Notes: generated by a model from the letters alone, not told the origin. Positions 1 through 12,662 are shown, counted from the first letter of the stretch. The stretch: 64,000 nucleotides of DNA from Nemopilema nomurai (GCA_003864495.1 ML133383.1:7610880-7674879); one strand, 5' to 3'. Translations and numbers: made by a program.

Positions 1-147
1 TTAAATCTAACTATAAAGAAAGACAATAACTGACTCGATAAGAAGATAAAATAGGAAGAAACTGGCGTCATTTCATTACTACTAACTACCAAAAAAGCTA
101 CTTTTTACCGAATCAAAACAAAACTTTCTGGATAGCTCAAAAATATT

Positions 148-190
148 GGGGGATGTCGCACCCCCACACCCCCCGGTAAGTCCATCCCTG
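148..190 (-). mobile_element. hAT-like transposon end (terminal inverted repeat-like)
   Basis: Read on the minus strand from 190 the sequence begins CAGGGATGGACTTACCGGGG and runs into a G-rich, then C-rich stretch. CAGGG(G/A)(T/C)GGA is the typical start of hAT-family terminal repeats in animals. Only one end is visible and I could not pair it with a partner, so this may be a decayed or solo end. Confidence 0.35.
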
Positions 191-794
191 ATTGGGAGTA
201 TTGTTCTGTGAGAGGATATTCCTTACGTTCTGATCAAGTGTTTGGCCCTTTTCGGGCATTTCGCAAACCAAGAAGTTTGTTACCAATTGAATTTACTAAT
301 ATTTCGGTGTTTCGGATTTTGTCTAGAATTTGGCTCACAGGAATCTATTCAGTACTGTTCGTACTAGGAATTTAGTGGGAACTCCTGTTAGTTTGAATTG
401 CCTTTTCTTATTCGTGAAGTGAAATATCAAGCATACGATTACTGCATTTGGTCAGTTGAAATGCCATTTTGATTAAAGGACATCATATTACGCTAAACAA
501 TTTCGATCGAAGCTTTACGCTTGACGCCTAACACATATTTCGATATTCATAGAGCAAGATATATCTATCCAATATTTTACATCACTCATGAACATAGTTT
601 AATCTACCAAATTTCAGGGAGCTAGAAATTATTAACATATAGTGCAATTACCCAAAAAATTGCAAGGATGTCTAGAGGTATGATTTCTTGAAGTCGTAGC
701 ATAAAATGCTGTCTGAAAATTAAACGTCTAAACTGTTTGAAATATGTTTGATAGTATTTTAAGCCAATTTGAAATGTTTGGCTGCAAAAATTTT

Positions 795-881
795 CTGGGG
801 GAGTACCCTAGGTATTTATCGGCTTCGGGCCCCTTTCTTTGAAATCGCCCGGGCCCCTATTTAGGTGCCAGTCCGCCCCTG
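795..881 (-). mobile_element. hAT-like transposon end
   Basis: On the minus strand from 881 the sequence begins CAGGGGCGGACTGGCACC, matching the usual CAGGGGCGGA start of hAT terminal repeats, followed by a GC-rich block unlike the AT-rich surroundings. No transposase frame is seen nearby, so it would be a non-autonomous or truncated copy. Confidence 0.4.
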
Positions 882-2109
882 TCAGCAACCCAAGTAAGGC
901 AACTTATGGTGTCAAAATTAACTGTTGTTAAGCATACGCCTTTAGTACTAAACATTTCCTCTGTACATAATGTGATTGTAATCATAAGTGTAAAAGGAAT
1001 CCTCAACCAACAGGGACGTACCTGTGTAAGCGGCGTTTTCGTCATAAAATGAAAGGCGAAGAAATACGTACTCGTTACATTTTTGGGGTTTTGATGAACA
1101 TAACATAACTTGAACCTTAAGTTGAATTCCTTCTTCTCGTTTGATGCGATACAATATATATAAGTCACATGGGTATCATAGTTGATAGTTACATCATGTG
1201 ATAGACGTTCCTGATGCACCAAGCAGGAGGGGTTATGGATGTTACACCTCCTTTTTGAAAGTTGGCTAATTCCGGTAAATGATATGGATTGTAGGTAGAT
1301 ATGTATCTTGACTTTATATAGTTTATATATAATGGCATATTTCAAGGAAAATTGCTGGTAATAAACATTGGGGATAGCACGTGCAAGGATCTCACGAGAG
1401 TCATTAACGAGATCATGTTGATGAAGCAGTCAAAATTTACAGTATATTTTTTTTACAAGAAATCTAGCTTGGGCCCTAGTACTAAAAGTTTCTTATTTTT
1501 AGATAAGCATTTAATATCTATTTTGTGCGCCTTCCATTGCATACTAATTGTTTTAAAATTTATAACACAACAGTAAGATTTGATATCATATCTCTTGTTC
1601 ATTATTCTTATGGAAACAGGGGTACTATTTATCGAGACACCCGGCACAGTGTGCTTGAATTGTTGTTTTATTCTCGTATTATTACCGAGACATCCAGCAC
1701 GTATTATTTTGCGGCTCAGAAAGCCATATTTTTTTAGAGTTTCTTATAAATACTGATTTAGCTCTAAGTTTCTTAAATTTTTGGGGCTCTAGAAGTAGAT
1801 TTTCTTATAAAAAAATGTGTGCAACGGCAAAATTCTTGTCTACGGCCCATATTGATGTGGAAGTGCTTAGTTTTGCTAATAAGCTAAGAATTAAAAAACC
1901 CAGATCATCACTAACTCAATGTATAAGAAACACCAGCTATTAGTAACCAGCAAAAGATGTAGCACTCAATGAAACAGCCTGTCCTACCCCTACACGACAG
2001 CTCTCCCCCGTATTCGTTAACACACCTACCCCATGTGCAGGCCCCTCCGAGGGCGCGCTCCTGGTTTAATATGTTTTCATATGAAAACGGAGCAAAACTT
2101 ATCCGTTTT

Positions 2110-2660
2110 GGCCTTCCGTTCACATTGCTCCGCTATGAAAAAGAAGCTTTTTTCAAACGCTAACGAAAACGCATAAATCTGAAAACGGTGCGTTTTGAAA
2201 ACGGTCCGTTTTCAATGTGAACACCAAAAACGGAGACATTTGAAAACGCTAACACCTAACAACAGCAGCAAGATTCCATCCTGAATGCGCCAATAATCAC
2301 ATAACAGTGTATTTCAAAATAGCTGACATTGGAGCGAAAACGACTGTTGTTCAAATCTTGTTGCTTTGGCTTCTGCTCGGAGTTGCATAGCAATCATTTT
2401 GTTTACTATTTATTTAATTTTCAAAGCAATTTCTTGATGCAATTTTATATCGATTCCTTGATGCAAAATCAAGAATGGCCTGGCTTCGTGTGTTGGTTTC
2501 GGTTTGGCGGGCCCGCATAGAAAGGGAGGCCGTTACTGCGTTTTTGCTAGAGCAATGAGAACGCCTACCGTTTTCATTTTGAAACGGAGCAATGTGAACG
2601 GACCGCATTTTTATTTACAAAAACGGATAGAAATGGAAACGGAGCAGTGTGAACGTAGCC
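2110..2660. mobile_element. MITE-like element with imperfect terminal inverted repeats
   Basis: The left edge reads GGCCTTCCGTTCACATTGCT and the reverse complement of the right edge reads GGCTACGTTCACACTGCTCC, an imperfect inverted repeat about 550 bp apart. Inside, short blocks such as GAAAACGG and AATGTGAAC recur in both orientations. No transposase is encoded. The size and structure suit a non-autonomous DNA transposon; I cannot assign a superfamily, and the exact ends are approximate. Confidence 0.45.
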
Positions 2661-3568
2661 TAAATCGCGCTCCTTGTTAATTATTATACATAGAGCCTTG
2701 CGGATCCGAAATTAATTGATATCTAAATAAACCGTCGCTTCTTTCAAGCCCTCTTTCGAGGAAATTGTAATTGTGAAATTAAAACAAACACCTCTTGAAT
2801 TAATTTTCTACCTTTACGTGAATATGTTTTTGGTAAAACGCGTGCCTTTGCAAGACGAGGCGAGCACGCGCCCACTAAGATACTAACAGAGAGGCCTGCA
2901 TGTGTGTGCAAGATGTTACAACACAAAATGTTCCAGATAAGCTATCAACAATTCACATGTTTGTTTGGAAATTTTCAATTAATTTTTCGGAAACAGTGAA
3001 AAACCTTCAACAGATTGTTGTGTTTCCTTTGATCAATTATTTAACACATGACAGTTTTGCCAGAATCTGTAATAATCACAGAAAAGGAGGAAGCAACCAG
3101 ACAAAGAAAATACAATCAAGAAAATTCATAGAAAATAAGCCAGACTACTTAAAATTAAGAGTATGAAACGTTTTAGTGTCAAGAAATGGAACAGCATTTC
3201 CGCGGTAAGGAGAAGTGTAACCAGGCTGCATGTCAGAATAAATAAGAAAAATGCTTATCCCCATAGTTAACAAATGCAACAATGACAATGCTTTGGGTAC
3301 CAAAAAGCTTGCTTGAAACTTCTTAGGCAGCGGCATCTTTGAATTTTAAGCTCTTATCAGTAAGCTTGCTTTAATTTGCGAAAAAATTACAAGACATAAA
3401 CAAGTGATTATGTCCTTGCAAAACTTTTGGTGAAGAGAATTCACATCAATTTAATACTAAAAAGCTATCTCAAAAGAGAAACCATGATCATTAGTTGCAT
3501 TCAAACATTGATTTGAATAAATTTAATGTCCACCAACAGTTCCGAAAGGTTTGTGTGGAAGAGCCTGA

Positions 3569-5776
3569 TCACACAACTTCATATTGGCCTCTTATCTCTC
3601 TCATCATAAGGAATGCAAAGATGATTCCAAGAATCTGTACAAAGGCAAAAGCAAGAGCAACAGCACCAATCATAACCAACTTGGCCTTAACAAATGCTTC
3701 AAAGCCTTGTTTGCATCCTTTCTGGTAAGCATCAGCCTCTGTGCATGTTGAATTTGACTTGCAACAGCTTGATGGGATGGTACTATTCCAGTCACTTGGC
3801 CCATTGTTTCCACAGCACTTGAACTATAAAAAAATTATTTTTCTTAAAAACATCACAAGCATTTGTTTACTGACTAGCTTTTCCAGGAAGCTTTCAAACT
3901 GAAATTCATAAATTGAAAAAGGCAACCACATGGCAGCAATAAACAACATTAAAGATACTCAAAACTTCACAGTATGGCAACTGCTGTGTTTAAATTGGTT
4001 TTTCAAATAACAAAAGCGTAGTGCAAAGATCATTTGTCCCCTTGGCGTTGGTATATCTTACCTCGTTCTGGAGCCAGTCAAAGAATATCTTTGTCCCTTC
4101 TTCACTATTGTACTTCTTAATTCCCTCACTCATGCTGTTATCAACAACTTTAATGACCTGAATAATAAAATATATATTAAAAAAGCACAGAGACTAGTAG
4201 TTAGATAGGATATATATATGAAAACTACTAAATTTAGGTCATAAAAAGGCAATAACAATTTTAAGGAGTATTATCTTGAAACGCTTTATCAATCAAGTTT
4301 AATATGACATGAATACATAGCAAAATTGAATCTTTATTGAAAGTTTCTTGAATTCATACAAATATAACAACTGATTATAAATGTAACAATAAAATTTGCT
4401 ATTCTTAAACATTTGACACCAGCACAATGACAATACAATAAACATTGGCTGTAGTCCAGAGGCAAGTTGTATTTCTATCATTATACTGATACCTTTTTCT
4501 TATAGGCCAAACCAAGAGCACCGGCAGCAACTTCCAGGATGAAAATGATGATCATGAAGACAGCAAATGTGGTAACCATGCAGTAATGCTCTTTAATGGC
4601 ACCACAGCAGCCAAGGAAAGCAATAATGGTAACTATTATTCCAATGATGATAAGGAAGACGGAAGCATCAGCATAGTTTTCACTGGCAAATGAGAGGTAT
4701 GTCCCATACTTGCTCTTCACAATAGCTCCAATAACAATGAGTGCAAGCCCAGTAAGCTGTTAAAAGGGAAGAATATGATTAATACAAAATCTACAAAGAC
4801 CTGAAAATAGAAAAACAAGAATTAAAGACAAAATCTGATGCATGCCCCCTAAAGAAGAACAATTGACAAAAATTGTAAGATACAAATGGGGTGGTTTTAT
4901 TAATTGAATCTTTGAAGTTTGCATACTCAACAAAGCAACATCATAACCATGTGCAAATATTATTTTACGAAAGTGGCACATTCTAATCTTATTCCCCGCA
5001 GGTCATTGCAAATTTGTGAAGCACTGTATGCATATTGCGATAGTGGTAGTCATAATGTACTGGGCGGCAGGGGCGGCAGCGCCTATACATGACGCAAGAC
5101 GGAGAGTCACAAGGTGCTAACGCCCACAACGACGGGATTGCTTTTGTTCGGAAAAGACATTGCAGTGTCAATAGGTGGCAAGGTCCATGGGCGGTGGAAG
5201 TTCTTGAGAAGAATTTAACAAATAATATGCTTTAAAGACTGAATCAAAAAGAAATAAATATCTTTGGCTTAGCCATATCCCCACCACTTAAAACTTATAG
5301 GTTATGTATTTCCCTTTTGGGGCTTGGCTTATCCTTGTGACTGAAGCTGATAGAGATGCACTTTCAGCAACGCGTCCGCTGTTCAATTCCAATCTTTCTA
5401 GTAATCAAAATAAAAAATTTCAAAGTCGCAACATTGGACAGCCAGGGCCTTCCCTGGCATCAACTATAATCCTCCTTAGTAAGGCAATTGAAGTACGTGG
5501 AACTCAAAAAGGCAACAGGCAAAATTGCAGAAATACCCTGAAAAAATTCTTAGAAATATCCTTGAGCTAGGCCTAGGGATACAAAGCTCCAAGCCCAAAG
5601 GTATTTCAATGCAGATCGATGATCAGCATTAAAACTGAAGCATCATTTTGTCAAGCTTTGACATTCTTCAACTCACACTTGGCCTACGCCTCAAAGCAAC
5701 AAGACCTTACCAAGAAAATTGCATTGAAGATGAACATCAACCACTTGACCACGCTCATCTTTCCTTCCATTGCCAT
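3569..5776 (-). CDS. CD63-like: CD63-like tetraspanin
   Basis: Four exons on the minus strand, 5776-5711, 4756-4493, 4157-4062 and 3823-3569, all joined in phase 0, give 226 residues. The start ATG at 5776 is followed directly by the first membrane segment. Four hydrophobic segments are visible (about residues 12-35, 54-74, 82-107 and 190-217). The tetraspanin CCG motif is at 145-147 (FKCCG) in the large extracellular loop, with further cysteines (SSCC, TC, GC) giving the six-Cys pattern and two NST glycosylation sites. A second FLGCCG ends segment 2, as is usual for the family. The C-terminus is QYEVV, a YxxPhi sorting signal closely like the end of CD63, which targets late endosomes and lysosomes. 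Tetraspanins organise membrane microdomains. The family call is firm; CD63 orthology is inferred from the tail and overall length. It lies head-to-head with the second tetraspanin. Confidence 0.9.
5068..5110 (+). mobile_element. hAT-like terminal motif in intron 1 of the CD63-like gene
   Basis: CAGGGGCGGCAGCGCC on the plus strand starts a short GC-rich block inside the first intron. It matches the start of hAT terminal repeats, but no partner end or target duplication was found, so this is a weak call. Confidence 0.25.
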
Positions 5777-6555
5777 CTTGTCTGTCTGAGTTCTGCTTTG
5801 CAGCTGCTTCGAAAGTTCTTTTTAAATTAGAGCCAACACCTGGTCTCCCTGCACCTTGTCTTGCGAGGATCAAGAAACCTTCGTTTAGCAAGAGGGCGTG
5901 TGAAACGAATTATTCTAATTTATTCAATATGCATTAGGATAGCTGGCCAATCAGAGCGCTTCTCCAGCAGCGTTGCTGTGTGACCGGCATTTTTTAGATG
6001 AATCACTCGTGGTTTCTTCTCCGGGGGGATTATACGTATTTGTCGCAATCACGTTTTGGAGTTTTCTCGGGAGTTTTTACCCTCAGCAGGACTATTTGGG
6101 GTAGACGACTTTAATTTTATGAATTTGTAAGCCGAACTTCTTGGGATGTAGACCTTATTGCTCTTTTTGTTTCCCTAAAAGAGATGTTTTCTCCTGAAAG
6201 GCGAATGATACTTGCTGCCAAACCCAATATGATTTTTATTGATACAAGTTGTTTAAACTCGTCTTCCTTAAAAACAGTATCATTTTTCAAGAGTTCCTAT
6301 ATTTGGAGAGGAATATTCATGTAACCCCCTGGTCTTCTCCTGGTTGCGATCATGTGCTGAGATACAACCCAGGACAGATCCCGTTTCCTGTACGATTTTG
6401 CTTCCCGCGAGCATTGAGATCACGTGACTGTGATTAATTTTCGCGGGGGGCGTGGCAGCGTTGATTGCTGCAAGGTTGGCCTTACCTTGAGGGGATCGGC
6501 ATTTCCATTCCACACTCCAATAACACTCGGCAAGCGTTCGACGATCACCGAAGCC
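5777..6555. promoter_or_regulatory. Shared upstream region of two divergent tetraspanin genes
   Basis: About 780 bp separate the start codons of two tetraspanin genes read in opposite directions. The stretch must hold both 5' untranslated regions and probably a bidirectional promoter. A CCAAT box followed by CAGAGCGC is at 5947-5951. I see no clear TATA box. The divergent layout suggests possible co-regulation, which is inference. Confidence 0.45.
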
Positions 6556-9500
6556 ATGGAGAAAAATCAAGAAGCCCACTTCTCTCAAGAAAAAGAAGGC
6601 GAAGCGGTGACACTTAAGATACGCTTTGCACAATTCAAAGAGGCTGTCGAGAGCAAAGAAGACAGATCTGGCGAGTGCATCAAATTATTCAATGTTGTTC
6701 TCAGCGTTCTGCTGCTGGTAGGTGATTATTTTCTGTTTTAAAGTCACAGCTATCCAGCTGTTTCATCTCAAATTCTTACCAAAAACTGTTTATAATTTCC
6801 TTTGTTTTCTGTTTAACTTGTCAGCAAATGTTACCTTTTGTCTCTACCAGACCTTTTACAAATGTGTGAAACATACCATCATGTTATCGCGCCAAATTGA
6901 ACGCCACAATTGTTTGTTTTGTTCGTTCATTAGCTTTGAATGTTATTCGCCGCACCGCTTGCGTGCATACATGTTTAAATCCCGCAAAATACTTTACACC
7001 CATTCAGAGTTTTGAATTTACACAAACGGCAGCCATCAACATCATACAACTGAAAGTCATTTTTCTAAAGTTACGCAAAGCTACGTAAAAATACATGTAA
7101 TGGATTTTGATATGCTCCTCTTGGTATCTTAGAAACAATGAATTAAATTAAATTTAGCTGCAGGTTAATTCTATGGCTCAGTTGTTAGTTTGAAAAAGTA
7201 AAGCTTCTATGTTTAATGATTTAAAGATATGTTAAACTATGACTTGAAATATGTTGAATAAAATTAAAATAAATTGCATCTTTTTGCATTTTTTTTCGAA
7301 GCTAGAAATGATATTGAAATTTAGCAAACTCTTTTTCAACCCATCTTGAAAAAGATAATAAGGTTTTGGAAAGTGCTACAAACAAAGTCCTTAAATTGTA
7401 AATTCTTTACGTTTTTAAGTCTCATTCTGTCAAAAAGCTAGCAGCATGTCATCTGCTGTAGAAAAGACTAATCCAATGTATCTAAACTCCTCTTTTCACT
7501 TCATAATGATTTCAGGGCAAAGTGAAAAACTATTCTGACTCAATCTTTGAAAAGAGCCGATTTGGGCCTGAAGTGACTGGCTCTTGGTGAAAGGAGTTAT
7601 TTTGATTTCCCAAGTATAACTTCAAAACTAAAAGCTATCAATACGAAATTATAGAAAAAAGTAAACATTAGCAACATGAGACAAAAAATTCACATTTTAT
7701 TGAAATTAACCTAAGTATGTTACCTGCTGATTTGCTCTGAGAGTTTTTCTATAACTTCTCTAGAATCTTTGGCAATCAGTCCTCCTTAACATACAACTCT
7801 TTTTCCACTGGTAAACAGTGTTCTCTTTCATTTCTAGTATTAATTCAGCCTAAATAGGATTTGATAATACAAATAGAATAAAACAACCCGGTGCATCTTT
7901 ATGAACAAGCCATTGAAAAAATCTTTGCTTTTCTTCTAGCTTGCACTGTTTCTTGTATATACCTATCTCTCTTTGATGTTTTAGTTCAAAAGGCAAGGCA
8001 ATAGCAAATTACCTTTTCTTCAAAATGTCATCATAGTACTTAATTTTTTCCTTTCTAAATAGTTAAAATCAGCTCTTTGTTTAAATAAACATTCACCCTC
8101 TTATTGATTGCAGTAATTCCTAGACTTTTTGTTATAATAATATGATTGATTTTAGCAGTAGTAAATTTAAACATTCTACCATGATTCTAATACAAACTAC
8201 CTCTAATAACCAAGTTTCTACTGTCAAAGGTGATTGAGAAACAAAGTATGTCTATGACTACCACTATTTCTAGTGCATCTGATGTGTAGTGTTCCACATG
8301 CTGATATATATTATAGGTAGTTAGTAAGATAAGTTAATAAATAATGAACTGTGTAGGGCTGACAGTCACTCTGGCAGACAGACCACAAATTTACACGGCA
8401 GTGCACCTGTCCTGCTTTCTCCTGCTAAGTAGATTTCATGGAATTAGGAAAATGTGTGACTTCTGGTCAATCTCATTAGAGCTGTCTCACAATGTTGACC
8501 TTTAAGACACCTGCGCTCAGACCTAGGTTTTCCATTGCAATCTTAGTATTAAGTACTAAAATTCAGGCAACTGTTAACTTAATACCTTATCAGCAGCATT
8601 CTAACAATAAATTGTAAAAACTTTAAAGGAAAGCTGTTTTCCAAGAAGTTTTAAGGGGTAAAAGGAATCTAAGTTGAAAATGAATATTTAAACATTGACT
8701 TAATATATGCAACAGCAGGTGGAAGACAAACAAATTAATTGAGACTTTTTGGATGTGCAGTTGTGTGAAAGTCCCAATGATTTGTTCTTTTTTGAAGAAC
8801 CTTTGACAATTTAAATTTTTGTAAGATTTATACATTTTTTAGCTTATATTGTGCAAGTGTTAGCTCAACAATGATAATTTTGCTGTTTAATTTTCCATGA
8901 TAAATAGTTTGTAGCGAATTTTTTTCTCTTTTAGGTTATGGGTCTTGTGTGCATGATAATGGGCATTGTATGCCATACCAAGTACTACTACAAGTTTCAG
9001 TTTATTGGAGAAGGATATGTCAATGTTGTTACCGTGTTTATTGTATCAGGAATAGTGATGATTATAGCTGGAGCATGCGGGATATTCTGTATTGTGAAGA
9101 AGTCTTATTGCGCATTGGTTTCCTGCCTCATCATTGTTGCAGTGCTCCTCATCTTTCACTTTGTCCTTGGTGGATTTGCCTTTGCATACAGAAGCAGGGT
9201 AAGAGGCTATTAAATTTTAAGATAGCAAAGCCAATGAAATTTGAAGAGTGTTTTTCTGAATAACTTTTCTTTAAAGACAGTTGTAGCACAATATTGTAAA
9301 GCTTTTGACCTTTAACACTGCCAATTTTCAACTGTGTTGTAACAAGCAAAGTGTAAAGTGCAGGGGTGTAGTCATAAAACTTTAACAATGGGAACCCTAC
9401 TGCAGTTTGAGATTATAATGGGGCTGATTCCTGATGCCAAGCCCTTTTTAATCAAATTCAACAATAAACACATGAATAATGTTTTTACAAAAATATTTTT

Positions 9501-12316
9501 ACAAAAATTAGGCTTGGGCCTCATTGATCATTGAGCCTTTGGTGGGTTAATAAGACTTTCAAACTTTAGTTCGGAGTATGGAACTTTGGTATCTCTTATT
9601 ACTTTAACATACCACTTGTGTATTCAGTTTATATATATTTGCACCTTGGTACATGATAACGTGGCAGGCAATAAGCAAGTTAGGAGGAAGGAATACAGCT
9701 GAAAGATGGCTTGATTACCTCTTATAAGTCAAAACATTCATCATTCTAACATTCATCTCTAAGCGCAAGTAATGAGGGGCTAAGCTCTGTGACTTTTTCA
9801 AAAATTGTTACAAGGAGGGCTGTGCCCCCTGGGAAAATGGTACATCCATGGTAAAGTTATTCAATGGTTCATCCATGCATCATTTTCAAAATAATGTTCC
9901 TTATGAATCTTAGCAGGGTTTTAGTAATTTATGCTTCATTATTTTAGGCTGACAAGATGACAGAGAAAGCTTTGGATCGTGGTTATCACAGATATTTCGT
10001 AGCAGGGCAGCCACAAGAATTCATGGACTGGGCCCAAGGAAAGGTTGAATTTGATAGATTTATTTTTTATCTGTTGAGTAATTGGAAATTCAGAAGGAGC
10101 ACTAAAATAGAATAAGAAAGTTAAAATTAATGTGAAGTGAATAATGCATGATGTTAGTTGGAGTTTTCTAAAACAGGATACGCACATATGGATTCAAAGT
10201 CCTTAATCTGCAAGGATTGATCAAAGCCAGTAGCTTTTCTTTTTTAATTATCCACATTCATAATTAATGTGCTATTTAGGATGACATCTGTTTATCTATC
10301 TGTAATGAAAATGTTAATTATCTTGCAATTAGAGAATAATATAGAGAAAATCCTCTTAGTGAAAAATGCTGTTTTCCTAGCTAGTTTTAGCTACATCTTT
10401 TATTGGAATCAACTTGCTTTCATTTAACTTAAGTTAAAAGTTATGGTCTAATCAAACCGACTTTGACTAGCCTTGCTAAGTCTAGAGTCTTTCCTGTCTT
10501 TCAAGCCAGCATGTATTTGCCAAAGTGTACATTTTTATTGTTTCCTTCTAGTCTTTCAGCAGATTAAACCATTTGAGCATCAACAGTAATGAGTTTGTAT
10601 TATGTTTTATTAGTTCAAATGCTGTGGGCTCAGAGGCCCCAAAGATTATGGATATAGCAACAGGACACATCCAAGTACAACATCACCACCCACAACAACT
10701 GAAAAGAGAAGAACAACTACTCTTATGCAAAACACTACAGCTGCTGTCACAACAACAACTAAAGGAACAACCACTACCAGCCATGGCACTAATGCTACAA
10801 CTATTGTTACTACAACAGAAAGCCAAAAAACTTCAACAAATTCAACTACTACATCTCAAGCTACAACCAAGCCCCCTACCACTACAACCAAGCCCCCTAC
10901 AACCACAACCAAGCCCCTTACAACCACAACCAAGCCCCCTACCACCACAACTAAGCCCCCTATCACTACAACCAAGCCCCCTACCACCACAACCAAGCCC
11001 CTTACAACCACAACCAAGCCCCCTACCACCACAACCAAGCCCCCTACCACCACAACCAAGCCCCCTACCACTACAACCAGTCAACCAGCTACTACCACAC
11101 AACCAAAAACTTCAACACAGAGTCAGACTACAAAAAAGACAACAACTACAGTAAAGAACATAGTCAATGCAGCTGGAGACAGCATAGGCTTCAGGTCTAC
11201 AGGGAATGAATTGCCTGAAAGTTGCTGTCGTGAAACAGAGCTTGCTGTTCCATGCCACAATAGACCAGAGGATATTTACAAGACAGTGAGTTGTGAACAT
11301 GGCCTTTAGAGTTAAAAAAATGTACTTTAAATGCATAAAGGATTTCCTGTGCAGTAGGAAGATTGTTCCTGATAATAAATGATGAGTTAACATGGTATTA
11401 ACTAATGCAAGGCTGAAAATGCTAGATGAAAGAAAGAACCAAGCATAAAGGCCATTTTCATCCACAAGTTTTGTTTATTTAATCAAGGCACTCACCAATT
11501 GACTTTCTTCTTTCAGGGTTGCGATCACAAGCTGAGCTCATTTATTAAGAAAATTATGTCTGCCATTGGCTCCATTGCCTTTGTTATGATCTTTATTGAT
11601 GTAAGTCTATGTCTTAAACTTTTTCAGATTTTCAACTTCAATCTCTGCACATATTTATTCTAATTGATGTCTAGTTATCAAAGTCATTCTTTTCAACTTA
11701 ACACATTTCAAAATCTGAAAAGTTGGGAATTTTTCCTTCTGTAGAAGTTTCAAGGGCATTAAAGGATTGTATAAAGGGACAGAAACGTAGAAAAATTTGT
11801 CTATAATGGTAGAATAAACTACTAGAGTTTTGAAAAAATTTAATTTTTAATCCCAAGTTCTAAAATTGCTAGTGAATATTCATATTAATATTTCATTTGT
11901 ATTTTGGCTGACTACACTAAAAAAGGAAAAGGGGCACCAAATGACTATATGGAAAATTTGCAAAAGATAGCAATGAAAGTAATGAAAATACTGAAAGAAA
12001 TGTGACAATGATGATACTGCTAGGGAATTTAATAATGTGACTTGGTTGATTTATGAAGAAAAAAATCAATGAGTCTAAATGGCTTTAAAGTTACTATTAG
12101 CAACAGTTTTAGAAACTATCCAAACATGTATTTACCCTTCTCAAGGTGGGTAGATTTACTATTACCAAGATGTTTGACTCCTTTTTCTTAGAAAGCAAAT
12201 AATGTCTTCATTATTGTTCTAAATATTATTGTCTACATCCACAGTTACTGCACCTAATCACAGCAGCACTCTGCTCCAAGAAAATAAAGGAAGAGGCCAC
12301 ATACACAAAGTTCTGA
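6556..12316 (+). CDS. Tetraspanin with mucin-like Thr/Pro insert in the large extracellular loop
   Basis: Six exons, 6556-6717, 8935-9198, 9948-10043, 10614-11285, 11517-11600 and 12245-12316, all phase 0, give 449 residues. Exons 2 and 3 have exactly the lengths of those in the neighbouring CD63-like gene, and exon 4 opens with the same FKCCG (CCG at 177-179). A cytoplasmic N-terminus of about 40 residues precedes membrane segment 1. Between the CCG motif and the other loop cysteines (C378, C379, C388, C400) sits a Thr/Pro/Lys-rich stretch of about 160 residues with ten 7-residue units of type TTKPPTT. Several N-glycosylation sites are present (NRT, NTT, NAT, NST). Segment 4 spans the exon 5-6 junction. 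Usual tetraspanins have 200-300 residues, so the loop is greatly enlarged. The insert is expected to be heavily O-glycosylated, as in mucins (inference). The intron-3 donor GTTGAA is weak but required by frame. Confidence 0.88.
10863..11072 (+). repeat. Ten in-frame 21-bp coding repeats (TTKPPTT mucin-type units)
   Basis: Ten consecutive 21-bp units based on ACAACCAAGCCCCCTACCAC plus one base encode TTKPPTT, with variants KPL (units 3 and 7) and PPI (unit 5). The frame is kept throughout, so the array adds whole 7-residue units to the tetraspanin loop. Such arrays often vary in copy number. The other frames and the opposite strand are also open across the array because of its periodicity; they are not genes. 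Confidence 0.95.
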
Positions 12317-12662
12317 TCACAAAACCATTGACGGTGAAAATATGGAGCCTTTACTTAAAATGCTAACTATTTATGTTTGAATGGTAATTGATATCAAAAA
12401 CACAAGATACAGTATTTATTGATTGCATCATATTTTTTTGATGAAGTCAATTATCATTACATGATGCCCAGCCATGTCAACAAAATTTTCTTTCGGCATC
12501 CACGCAGCTTGGATTGTTAAAAAACTTGTGAGATAGACAACCTTCCAATGATTAGAAATTCTGGTGCATTGCTGTTTAGTCAGAAGAGCCCAATTTCCTT
12601 AGCAGTTACTTGAATCAACTAAGTTGAGACCATAATCAATCATAATCAATCATCACATACGC

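Larger units (their letters stand above)
1..3568. other. Intergenic region with repeat-derived DNA
   Basis: I see no convincing gene here. The open frames are short, low in complexity and lack splice-consistent partners. The stretch holds two hAT-like element ends (near 148-190 and 795-881) and a MITE-like element (2110-2660), listed separately. The part just below 3569 is probably the 3' untranslated region of the minus-strand CD63-like gene; I did not find a clear polyadenylation signal for it. Confidence 0.5.

Noticed and set aside
6280..6633. 117-codon minus-strand frame
   Set aside because: Overlaps the start of the plus-strand tetraspanin exon 1 and its upstream region; composition not convincing.
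9361..9400. CAGGGGTGTAGTC as another hAT-like end in a tetraspanin intron
   Set aside because: Only the first few bases fit and there is no GC-rich or inverted context.
10842..11102. Gly-rich and Val/Gly-rich minus-strand frames across the same array
   Set aside because: They come only from the repeat period (21 is a multiple of three); no start, splice or flank support.
10573..11154. Plus-strand Gln/Leu/Pro-rich frame overlapping the mucin exon
   Set aside because: It is a second open frame of the 21-bp repeat array. The frame containing FKCCG joins the flanking tetraspanin exons in phase; this one does not.
11112..11465. 117-codon minus-strand frame
   Set aside because: Lies opposite the end of tetraspanin exon 4 and its intron; no domain recognised.
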